Shown in pieces: positions 1-6,096 of a stretch of DNA of 6,096 bases. Location: NCBI GenBank assembly GCA_030835065.1, contig JAUQWR010000637.1, positions 1 to 6,096 on the forward strand, given 5' to 3'. This stretch comes from Candidatus Kapaibacterium sp. (GTDB lineage Bacteria; Bacteroidota; Ignavibacteria; Kapaibacteriales; UBA2268). The first letter of the stretch is position 1. The number at the start of each line of letters is the position of its first letter. The notes under the pieces are model-generated. The model worked only from the letters and a program-made list of their open reading frames with translations, was not told the origin of the DNA and did not search any database. The translations under genes and the position numbers were made by a program.

Positions 1-1950
1 AACCAAACTCTGAATAGCCTCGAGCCTACTCATGGTGTCGTTAGTTGCATTTTTTAATTCATTCCATACACCTTTAAATTCTGAGTTTACATTTAAAGTA
101 AAATCATTGACAGCTACATTTTTTAGAACTTTATGAAGTTCGTTGATAGGAATTTCTACCTGTTCAATAATATTATTTAATTTAATTACTAACTCAGACC
201 ATTTACCTTTAAATTTCTCAGAATTTCCTCTTGCTTGCAAATTACCTAATATAATTTGCTCAATAAGTGCACCTGATTCATCAAATACTCCATTTAGATT
301 ATCAATAAGTTGATTTAAATTAGTTTTAATAATATTAAATTCACCATTATAATCTTCTGTGATTTTGTTTGGTATCACACCATTAGAGATATTTTCGATA
401 TACTCGACTGTTTTAATTATTGGATTGACCAAAGCTTCGATTGTATTATTAAATCCAGCAATAATTTTCTTATATTCGCCTTGATGTCTTAGTTCGTCTG
501 CCCTATAATTAAGATTTCCCGAAATAGCAGATTTCACTAAAAGATGTGTATCATCAGTTAGTGATTTTATAGAATCTTTGCAAATAGAAATTGAATTATT
601 GATTAAATCAAATTTCGCTTTTACATCAAAAGTATCGTAGTCTGCAGAGTTACTGTCAAGTTCGAAATCTACATTACCGGAAGCTAAATTATTTAATGAA
701 TCCAATATTCTATTAATTTCCATATCTTGATATTCAGCAATTTTTTGAGATTTGCGTGTAGCATTCCTAATATCAGTGAAATCATTAATTATTTCCAGAG
801 CACCAATAGTATCGCCTTTTCTATTCTTAATTGGAATGGAATTTATATTTATATCCAGAGTAATATTAGTAGGATTTGCTAAAGTATCTATACTTACAGG
901 ATTTCCATATTTTATTGCGTTTGTACAAGCACAATTATTGGTTTTGCATATCTCTGAATTAATATGAGAATAACACTTGAATTTATTCTCTATTATATCA
1001 AATTTATTCCTGTCTGCCAATTCTGCACCAGCATTATTAATATATTGAATTTCAAACATATTGTTTACTATAAATGCAGGTACCGGCATATTATCAATAA
1101 ATGAAACAAGAGAATCTATTGTGCTATTAATTCCTTCTATAATTTTTTGAAACTCGCCATGATGATTTTGTGTATTTGCTCTAAGATTTAATTTCCCTTC
1201 GACTGCCGAATCAGAAAGTAAATTTATATCAGTAACCAGTAGATTAACAGCGTTAATACATTGATTGAGATTATGCTTTATTTCATTAAAGTCACCTTTG
1301 TAATCATCAATAATTATTGGTGGAATATCTCCTTTTGAAATTCTATCAACATATTCAGCTGCAACATTTAGAGGTCTTACTATCGAATCGAGCGTATCAT
1401 TAACTCCCTGAACGATTTTTCTAAATTCACCTTTGTGTTTGCTCACATCTGCTCTCATATCTAGCTTGCCATCTACAGCTGATTCAGCCAACATTTTTGT
1501 ATCTTCGGTCATTAATTTGACTGAATGAACAGTAGAATTGACAGCATCACAAATTTTAGAAAACATTTCATAAGCTTCTTGGCAGTCTGAATCAGCTTTG
1601 TCTGGCTCTACTGCAAAAGATAGTTCGCCCTCGGATAATTTTGTAAGTGCAGAAATCAATTTTTCAGTTTGTGCTTTTTGATAATCTGCTAATTTTTGAC
1701 TTTTTTCTACAGCAATTTTTGATTCAGTCTCGTCGCTAAACATTTCGAAAGCAGCCACCACATTGCCATTTTCATCTTTTAGCGGAACTGATGTATATCT
1801 ATAATAAACATCTTTGCCATTTTGATGAGAAATTGTTTCACTACTAATATTTGTGCCAATAGCTATCGCACGTTTCGAAGCACATTTCTCATTATTACAA
1901 TCATCAGTCTTAAAGATTGAACTACATTTTTGATTGTTTGTGAAAGCCAT
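1..1950 (-). CDS. Soluble PAS/poly-HAMP sensor, probably a cytoplasmic methyl-accepting chemotaxis protein (C-terminus outside window)
   Basis: Seen: an uninterrupted minus-strand frame of 650 codons from ATG at 1948-1950 to the window edge, with no stop. The start is fixed by an in-frame TGA at 1963-1965 and a GGGAG site just upstream. Residues 5-76 match the C-terminal half of a PAS domain. Four HAMP-like helical units follow (about 93-283), then a complete PAS (284-394), four more HAMP-like units (about 410-600) and a ninth HAMP (about 600-645, IPINELHKVL...DF). Typical HAMP features are visible: RPLNVAAEYVDRISKGDIP at 192-210, with the conserved Pro193 and GD, then KGDFNEIK at 218-225. 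No transmembrane segment or signal peptide is present. Known: canonical and divergent HAMPs alternate in poly-HAMP receptors, many of them chemoreceptors of the delta-proteobacterial kind that have an MCP signalling hairpin after the last HAMP. Inferred: a cytosolic receptor passing a PAS signal to CheA/CheW. The output domain is not visible, so a histidine kinase remains possible. Confidence 0.8.
   Translation of the reverse strand, partial: MAFTNNQKCSSIFKTDDCNNEKCASKRAIAIGTNISSETISHQNGKDVYYRYTSVPLKDENGNVVAAFEMFSDETESKIAVEKSQKLADYQKAQTEKLISALTKLSEGELSFAVEPDKADSDCQEAYEMFSKICDAVNSTVHSVKLMTEDTKMLAESAVDGKLDMRADVSKHKGEFRKIVQGVNDTLDSIVRPLNVAAEYVDRISKGDIPPIIIDDYKGDFNEIKHNLNQCINAVNLLVTDINLLSDSAVEGKLNLRANTQNHHGEFQKIIEGINSTIDSLVSFIDNMPVPAFIVNNMFEIQYINNAGAELADRNKFDIIENKFKCYSHINSEICKTNNCACTNAIKYGNPVSIDTLANPTNITLDININSIPIKNRKGDTIGALEIINDFTDIRNATRKSQKIAEYQDMEINRILDSLNNLASGNVDFELDSNSADYDTFDVKAKFDLINNSISICKDSIKSLTDDTHLLVKSAISGNLNYRADELRHQGEYKKIIAGFNNTIEALVNPIIKTVEYIENISNGVIPNKITEDYNGEFNIIKTNLNQLIDNLNGVFDESGALIEQIILGNLQARGNSEKFKGKWSELVIKLNNIIEQVEIPINELHKVLKNVAVNDFTLNVNSEFKGVWNELKNATNDTMSRLEAIQSLV
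151..975 (-). repeat. Internal duplication copy B (residues 326-600): PAS C-terminal half plus four HAMP-like units
   Basis: Second member of the 317-residue repeat in the sensor gene. It keeps the same order and spacing as copy A: Cys motif, PAS strands ending in GALEIINDFTD, a KSQK linker helix, then four HAMP-like units. Its sequence is more diverged from the family consensus: NPIIKTVEYIENISNGVIP at 509-527 replaces RPLNVAAEYVDRISKGDIP. The last unit (LGNLQARGN at 568-576) leads into a ninth HAMP rather than another PAS. Confidence 0.85.
769..1101 (-). other. Complete central PAS domain with C-x8-C-x4-C-x-C cluster (residues 284-394)
   Basis: The domain starts with a typical PAS entry, FIDNMPVPAFIVNNMFEIQYIN at 284-305 (shown in part), followed by NNAGAELADR. 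It closes with the PAS beta-strand pattern SIPIKNRKGDTIGALEIIND. Cys326, Cys335, Cys340 and Cys342 lie in the middle of the fold, where the first PAS has Cys9, Cys18 and Cys23. PAS domains bind ligands or cofactors such as heme and FAD or sense small molecules. Which applies here cannot be read from the sequence. Confidence 0.85.
1102..1926 (-). repeat. Internal duplication copy A (residues 9-283): half PAS plus four HAMP-like units
   Basis: This stretch of the sensor aligns without gaps to residues 326-600 at a constant offset of 317 residues (951 bp). Anchors in register are C9/C326, C18/C335, C23/C340, S54/S371 (SVPLK/SIPIK), K83/K400 (KSQK in both), G174/G491 (GEF/GEY), I204/I521 (ISKG/ISNG) and G252/G569. 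Copy A stays close to what I recall as the family consensus, for example NVAAEYVDRISKGDIP. It lacks the N-terminal half of the PAS fold that precedes copy B. Confidence 0.85.
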
Positions 1951-1954
1951 AAAT

Positions 1955-1959
1955 CTCCC
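1955..1959 (-). promoter_or_regulatory. Ribosome binding site of the PAS/HAMP sensor gene
   Basis: On the minus strand GGGAG lies four bases before the ATG at 1948-1950. It supports this ATG as the true start even though the encoded protein opens in the middle of a PAS domain. Many Bacteroidota genes lack such sites, so its presence here is informative. Confidence 0.6.
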
Positions 1960-1990
1960 GGCTCAGTACTTATTACAATAAAAATCAATA

Positions 1991-2009
1991 AGTTTTGAAA
2001 TCAAAACTA
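1991..2009 (-). promoter_or_regulatory. 18-bp palindrome overlapping a TAnnTTTG-like promoter element
   Basis: AGTTTTGA (1991-1998) and TCAAAACT (2001-2008) are perfect inverted copies separated by two bases, centred about 50 bases upstream of the sensor ATG. Read on the minus strand, one arm completes TAGTTTTG (2002-2009), which fits the Bacteroidota -7 consensus TAnnTTTG. I see no clear TTG -33 box at the expected distance. A dimeric regulator binding here would cover the promoter, so this is a candidate operator. In such AT-rich DNA the promoter match alone is weak; the perfect arms are the stronger signal. Confidence 0.4.
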
Positions 2010-2058
2010 AAATTAATAAAATTATCGGTTATTTTCTTGATTTTTTTAGTTTTATTAT

Positions 2059-2084
2059 AAAAAAAAACGGGGCACGAGCCCCGT
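2059..2084 (-). terminator. Rho-independent terminator of the T9SS cargo gene
   Basis: On the minus strand a 7-bp GC-rich stem ACGGGGC/GCCCCGT (2078-2084 paired with 2067-2073) encloses a four-base loop (2074-2077). It runs straight into a tract of about nine T residues (2059-2067). It begins about 28 bases after the TAA at 2112-2114. It is the only GC-rich block in an otherwise AT-rich gap and separates the two genes transcriptionally. Confidence 0.93.
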
Positions 2085-2111
2085 CAAAAGTTAGTATTTG
2101 TTTGGTTTGAA

Positions 2112-5100
2112 TTATTTAGAGACAACAATCTTGCCGGTAGTGCTTGAACCATTTGCATTTACAACAATTGTATAAACGCCATTGCTCAAGTTTTGGGCAT
2201 TAATTGAAAATTCGTGTATCCCTTTTGCAATTGCACCATCATAAATATTTGCAACGATCTGACCTAATTCGTTAATCAAATAAATGGATGCATGGGATGT
2301 TTCGTTGATTTCATAATTGAAATATGAGATACTCGACACAGGATTTGGAACGACATTGATTCCTGTTGTTTCAACATCATCTTGTTTATCATATTTCCAT
2401 TCAGCTAATTTTCCAATTGGAATTTCAGGACCTAAGTACCAGGAAGGATTGAATTTGAATGCCAAATCATAAATAATATTATCATAAGACATATCTTCGT
2501 TCATTCCATTAAATACAATCACATCTCCCAAAAATCCATTAAAATATTTGAAGTATGAGCTATGGAAATTATAGCCATTGAATCTAGTACCGTTTGCTGC
2601 ACATCCGACACCTTCGCAATCATTTGCATAAGTAGCATCTTTCAGCAAACCTTTAAAGTCTAAAGTACCGGAGAGTTCGCCATTAAAATATAATTGCATT
2701 TGAGTACCATCATACATTAAACAAACAATATTTGCATCATCATATTTAATAAGTCCGGGAGTATTCATTGTAATAAATCGTGTTTGAACAGAATTCCACA
2801 TTCCAGCTACCAATGTTCCATTTTGGAGATAAATATTATATCCTGATAATTGGCCTCCAGCTTCGAAAAGGACTTGCTCGCCATTAATAATATTTTGAGT
2901 TGGTTTGAATACAACAAATATATATTTCTTGTCAGGTGCACTAGTATAAGAAGTTCTTCCAGTAGAAATCTTATCTTTATGATCGCATGCCAAAGCATCA
3001 CTTTTTAGTTGTATCCAATTATAATCCGGTTCGAATTTGACTGCCGGCATACCATTAATACCTTCCAAATACCACTTAGGGCGTTTGGAAATTGTAGGAG
3101 CTCTTGCATCTTCCGGATCGTAAGTAATATCATTGACATAGCTGATTTCATCACCGCTAAGCAAAGCGTCATTGGATGATGGCTCAAGATGGAAAGCTGC
3201 ATCAGAATAGAATAACTGATTATAAATAAATTCGCCGGAATTTTCTGCTGTAGAAATATTAAATACTTCTGCAGCATTAAGTGATTCACATTCAGTGTAA
3301 AATCCACAGTCGAATGCAAAGAAATCTGCCATTGGGCTCGATCCACCAAGCATATCAACTAATACACCCGAATTGTTTATATAGTTCATGGCTCTAATCA
3401 TCGAAGGAATTTTTTGAGAAGAGGATTTTAATTCGCCTGTTACCCAATTATCAAATCCCAGAATTGACACACCATAATATACTTGGAATCCTTGATATGG
3501 CTCATTGCAATTGCTAGATCCGCTGCCTACTTCTATTACATCATAGTTGTAAGCACATAGTGTTGCATTTTTGATTTCATCAAATACTCCATTTTGCAAT
3601 ACTTTATCCACTTTAATATTTGATAGAGTTGTCATGGTTGGATTTGTGAAAAATGGTGCAAAATCTATTCCAGCTGATATTTCTGTACCATTCCCACCAT
3701 CAATAATTGTCCCATTATTGAATTTTGGACCACTTGGATCGTTCCAATAATTATTTTCAGCCTTTACATAAAATTTGTTTGGATGGCTGTTGAATACTGG
3801 TCTATTTGACAAAAATTTATTGTGGTGCAAGTTTATATTTTTGAATTTATCTTCACTTGCCGGAATTGGATCATATAATACAAAGAAAGAATATCCGCTA
3901 AGTATATTTTGGAATGTATTATGATGTATATCGATATTATCATTTAATGATTCGCCCCAACGAGCTTGAATCATCAAAGGAGCTCTATTCGACCATAAAT
4001 TATAACTATCGAATAAATTATTTTTGGCTTCACCATTAATCCATCCATTAAATGTCAATGAAGCATTATAGAACTTGGAATTTTCTACCATAGCATTTTG
4101 TCCGCCAGACAAATAGAACGATCCTGTTCTTACTTCACAGTTTTTAATTGTTAGATTTTCAGGATTAGAACCAAAGTTCAAAAATTCATTGACTGTTTTG
4201 CCTTCAGCATTAAATTTAGAATTTTCAATTTTAATTGGACCGCCAAATGTTTGATACCATTTAATAAATGGAATCCAATTTGGAGTTTGTATTTCCACTT
4301 CACAATTCAACATCGAAAATCCAAGTCCCGAAATATTAGTGCGGTTGCCTTCTTGCTCTCCCAACATCATATATACATTGCTTGGAAGAGCATTTCCGTT
4401 ATATATGAATTTGACATTATTAAACTCAAGACCATCTATAGAGCATGCTTGGCCGCCACCGTAAGAAAATTCTACTAATTGCCCGGCATTTTTAATCATC
4501 AAATCTTTGAAAAGGATATCTTTCCATAAATTGCCGGGTAATAATTCACTTATTGTACCTATTATCGTAGGTCGTAAAGTACCGGATTCACCCAATAAAG
4601 TAACAGCTTGCAATATTTTCAAGTTTTCTGTATAATTGCCATTCTGAATATTAATTGTGATATATTCAGGAACAGCATCAATGGCATTTTGAATCGTGTT
4701 TACTGTAGGTACATAAACATTATTGGGTACGTACCAAACCAAGCCTGGCTTATCTGAGCCATCCAGAGCATGCCAAGTATATCTTTCCAAATCAAACAAT
4801 TCTGCTTTTGTCATGGCAGAAGCTAGTTTGCCATTAAAAGTACAAAGACTAGCATTTATATCATAATTCGAATAATTTGCAATATAATTCCCATAATCAA
4901 TTGGTGCAGCTGGAAGTCCAAAAGTATTTGCACCTAGATTAATTTGCCCTGCATCATAAGAATACAAGTTATTGTCGTTATTTGCAATAGTATTTCCATT
5001 TATAGCAGAAATTGCACCTGATAGATATAGCAATATACCAGTGGCGCCATATTTATAGCTATCATCTTTTATATAGCTATTGCCTTGTATATTATTATTA

Positions 5101-6096
5101 ATCAATTCGGCGGTAGCGTTTCTACTAATTTGAATACCATTTTGAGAATTGACAACAGTTGGTCCTGCACCCAAAATAGTATTATTAATAATGCTAGCAT
5201 AAGAACCTGTATTATCAACAACAATCCCGCATTTTTGATAACCAACAATAATATTATTTTGAATTGTAGCTCTACCAATTGTTGATTCATAATTTCTTCC
5301 TACTTGAATAGCAATACCATTCTGGCATCCGCTAAAAGGATTATCCCTTATATCCATAATTTTGTTATCATGAATATTTACGTTTGCATTACCTTTAACG
5401 TAAATACCTTTGCTTATACTTCCGCAACCGCTGGGTCCAGGACCTTTCACAGTAAAGCCGTAAAAGTTGACAACAGCATTATTATCGAAAACTATAAAAT
5501 TACCTTGGTTTGGCAAATTGCCAGGTACTATTATATTTGATGCGTCAATTCCAGCACCAAATAAAGTCATTGATTTACTAACAGTAAAAGATTCAGGATA
5601 ATTTCCAGGCAATACTCTTACGGTACCATTAGCATTAACAGCATTCAGACCTTTTGTAATTGTTTCAAATGCATCAAAACCAATTGTATAATTTTGAGCA
5701 TCTACAGTAACAACTGTACCATTACTCAAGCCAGTCCAAGAGTCATCTACAACAACATAATCTGGGAAAGGAGGAACAAAGCTTCCAATGGAGATTTCGA
5801 TTCTATTATTTTCGCCTTCATTACCTATAACATTAGAGCCATCGACCAATCTGAATACTTCACCAGAAATATTGATTGAATTGGAACTGCCAATATTATA
5901 TATTATATAATTGTATCTTGTTAATGAAGGTGTATTTATTTTTTTAATAAAATCCATACCAACAGCAACATTATTAATTTTCAAATTTTTCAAGCCGATA
6001 CTTGGCTCGCCAATAGTACTCTGGGTTTTGTGAGTTACTATTTGGATTTTAACAGCCAAATTGGAGCTTGGAAAATTTTTGTTACTATTAGCTTCA
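2112..6096 (-). CDS. Giant secreted beta-helix and LamG-like protein with T9SS type A sorting domain (start outside window)
   Basis: Seen: the minus-strand frame is open from the window edge to TAA at 2112-2114, giving 1,327 visible residues. Residue numbers here count from the TTG codon at 6057-6059. Residues 1-98 are an unassigned beta-rich segment. Residues 99-400 form a right-handed parallel beta-helix, opening with VVVDDSWTGLSNGT and continuing with Asn-rich rungs such as NNTILGAG and NNNIQGN. Residues 440-805 form a second beta-helix ending in AENNYWNDPSGP. Residues 820-985 are less clear, 990-1205 resemble a concanavalin/LamG lectin fold, and 1232-1315 are a T9SS sorting domain (VVPNPVSS...GVYTIVV...KIVVSK). 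Known: type A domains direct export through the outer membrane and are cleaved as the cargo is anchored or released. Inferred: a surface or released adhesin or polysaccharide-binding protein; no catalytic residues of a named lyase family can be assigned. The signal peptide must lie upstream of the window. Confidence 0.9.
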   Translation of the reverse strand, partial: EANSNKNFPSSNLAVKIQIVTHKTQSTIGEPSIGLKNLKINNVAVGMDFIKKINTPSLTRYNYIIYNIGSSNSINISGEVFRLVDGSNVIGNEGENNRIEISIGSFVPPFPDYVVVDDSWTGLSNGTVVTVDAQNYTIGFDAFETITKGLNAVNANGTVRVLPGNYPESFTVSKSMTLFGAGIDASNIIVPGNLPNQGNFIVFDNNAVVNFYGFTVKGPGPSGCGSISKGIYVKGNANVNIHDNKIMDIRDNPFSGCQNGIAIQVGRNYESTIGRATIQNNIIVGYQKCGIVVDNTGSYASIINNTILGAGPTVVNSQNGIQISRNATAELINNNIQGNSYIKDDSYKYGATGILLYLSGAISAINGNTIANNDNNLYSYDAGQINLGANTFGLPAAPIDYGNYIANYSNYDINASLCTFNGKLASAMTKAELFDLERYTWHALDGSDKPGLVWYVPNNVYVPTVNTIQNAIDAVPEYITINIQNGNYTENLKILQAVTLLGESGTLRPTIIGTISELLPGNLWKDILFKDLMIKNAGQLVEFSYGGGQACSIDGLEFNNVKFIYNGNALPSNVYMMLGEQEGNRTNISGLGFSMLNCEVEIQTPNWIPFIKWYQTFGGPIKIENSKFNAEGKTVNEFLNFGSNPENLTIKNCEVRTGSFYLSGGQNAMVENSKFYNASLTFNGWINGEAKNNLFDSYNLWSNRAPLMIQARWGESLNDNIDIHHNTFQNILSGYSFFVLYDPIPASEDKFKNINLHHNKFLSNRPVFNSHPNKFYVKAENNYWNDPSGPKFNNGTIIDGGNGTEISAGIDFAPFFTNPTMTTLSNIKVDKVLQNGVFDEIKNATLCAYNYDVIEVGSGSSNCNEPYQGFQVYYGVSILGFDNWVTGELKSSSQKIPSMIRAMNYINNSGVLVDMLGGSSPMADFFAFDCGFYTECESLNAAEVFNISTAENSGEFIYNQLFYSDAAFHLEPSSNDALLSGDEISYVNDITYDPEDARAPTISKRPKWYLEGINGMPAVKFEPDYNWIQLKSDALACDHKDKISTGRTSYTSAPDKKYIFVVFKPTQNIINGEQVLFEAGGQLSGYNIYLQNGTLVAGMWNSVQTRFITMNTPGLIKYDDANIVCLMYDGTQMQLYFNGELSGTLDFKGLLKDATYANDCEGVGCAANGTRFNGYNFHSSYFKYFNGFLGDVIVFNGMNEDMSYDNIIYDLAFKFNPSWYLGPEIPIGKLAEWKYDKQDDVETTGINVVPNPVSSISYFNYEINETSHASIYLINELGQIVANIYDGAIAKGIHEFSINAQNLSNGVYTIVVNANGSSTTGKIVVSK
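2115..2366 (-). other. T9SS type A C-terminal sorting domain (residues 1232-1315)
   Basis: The domain contains the conserved VVPNPVSS start, strands IYLINELGQIVANIYDG, the turn KGIHEFSINAQNLSNGVYTIVV and the terminal KIVVSK, all in the expected order and total length (about 84 residues). It ends exactly at the stop codon. In the known pathway such a domain is recognised by the type IX translocon after Sec export and removed by the PorU sortase. It is the strongest taxonomic marker in the window. Confidence 0.93.
2445..3092 (-). other. Concanavalin/LamG-like jelly-roll domain (residues about 990-1205)
   Basis: Hallmarks in order are RPKWYLEGINGMPAVKFEPD (993-1012), a strand-rich YIFVVFKPTQNI, EQVLFEAGG, YNIYLQNGTLVAGMW, IVCLMYDGTQMQLYFNGEL (1111-1129) and GFLGDVIVFNGM (1175-1186). 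This is the usual LamG-like order in secreted FCB proteins. An insertion containing Cys1148 and Cys1153 precedes the last strands. Family members often bind glycans; the ligand here is unknown. Confidence 0.75.
3645..4742 (-). other. Second parallel beta-helix module (residues about 440-805)
   Basis: The entry unit VNTIQNAIDAV, ITINIQNGNYTENLKI and AVTLLGES (453-492) repeats the pattern that opens the first module. Longer and less regular rungs follow (LEFNNVKFIYNG, LTIKNCEVRTG, AMVENSKFYN, IDIHHNTFQNI, INLHHNKFLSN). The module closes at 767-778 with AENNYWNDPSGP, a common terminal motif of bacterial beta-helix repeat proteins. Confidence 0.8.
4860..5687 (-). other. First parallel beta-helix module (residues about 125-400)
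   Basis: It begins with the entry pattern AFETITKGLNAV, GTVRVLPGNYPESFTV and SMTLFGAG (130-170), the cap-and-first-rung sequence typical of pectate-lyase-like folds. Short PbH1-type rungs of roughly 22 residues follow, marked by NIHDNKIMDI, IQNNIIVGY, INNTILGAG, INNNIQGN and INGNTIANN. The stacked Asn residues suit asparagine ladders inside the helix. These folds usually bind or cleave polysaccharides, but substrate and activity cannot be inferred here. Confidence 0.85.

Noticed and set aside
752..967. Plus-strand open frame of 71 codons with a hydrophobic product
   Set aside because: It lies antisense within the well-supported PAS domain of the sensor, has no recognisable family and no supporting ribosome binding site; its hydrophobicity is a by-product of AT-rich antisense codons.
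1991..2008. Treating the palindrome as a second terminator
   Set aside because: The stem is AT-rich with a two-base centre and is not followed by a T tract on either strand.
2807..5290. Minus-strand open frames in alternative phases (2807-3001, 3005-3358, 5102-5290)
   Set aside because: They are nested in the T9SS cargo gene in other frames and their products show no domain features.
3645..5687. Calling the protein a pectate lyase or pectinesterase enzyme
   Set aside because: Only the beta-helix scaffold is evident. I could not identify a catalytic residue set of either family, and this fold is common in non-enzymatic adhesins.
4251..5879. Several plus-strand open frames of 61-78 codons (4251-4478, 5085-5285, 5304-5540, 5694-5879)
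   Set aside because: All are antisense to the continuous beta-helix coding frame, are short and resemble no known protein.
2112..6059. Reading the secreted protein as a complete gene starting at TTG 6057-6059
   Set aside because: The frame is open to the window edge and the residues after TTG are not a signal peptide.
1..6096. CRISPR array, tRNA, IS element or inverted-repeat-bounded mobile element
   Set aside because: No spaced direct repeats, cloverleaf sequences, transposase motifs or terminal inverted repeats were seen; nearly all bases are accounted for by the two genes.

Overview
The window is AT-rich and holds two long, co-directional genes on the minus strand. Both run off an edge of the window. 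I see no gene on the plus strand and no tRNA, rRNA, CRISPR array, IS element or phage gene. The main taxonomic clue is the C-terminus of the larger protein, which ends in a type A sorting domain of the type IX secretion system (T9SS). That system is confined to Bacteroidota and related FCB-group phyla. The second gene encodes a soluble poly-HAMP/PAS sensor of the chemoreceptor type, which suggests a motile or chemotactic FCB lineage such as Ignavibacteria or Kapabacteria. The phylum beyond FCB is inference.

Layout in minus-strand reading order. From 6096 to 2112 is a giant secreted protein: 1,327 visible residues, start codon outside the window. It has an unassigned N-terminal segment, two parallel beta-helix (pectate-lyase-like) modules, a possible third and vestigial beta-helix entry unit, a concanavalin/LamG-like lectin fold, and the T9SS sorting domain. 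A textbook intrinsic terminator (2059-2084) follows about 30 bases after its stop codon. The short gap 1951-2058 contains an 18-bp palindrome overlapping a Bacteroidota-like -7 promoter element, and a GGGAG ribosome binding site. From 1950 down to 1 is the N-terminal 650 residues of a PAS/poly-HAMP signal transducer, whose output domain lies beyond position 1.

The terminator and the separate promoter-like region argue that the two genes are transcribed independently, so no functional link between the surface protein and the sensor should be assumed. The most interesting observations are in the sensor. It has a gapless internal duplication with an exact 317-residue period. Each copy carries a PAS domain with the same C-x8-C-x4-C-A cysteine signature, and the first PAS lacks its N-terminal half. 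I found no convincing multi-gene novel system in this window.
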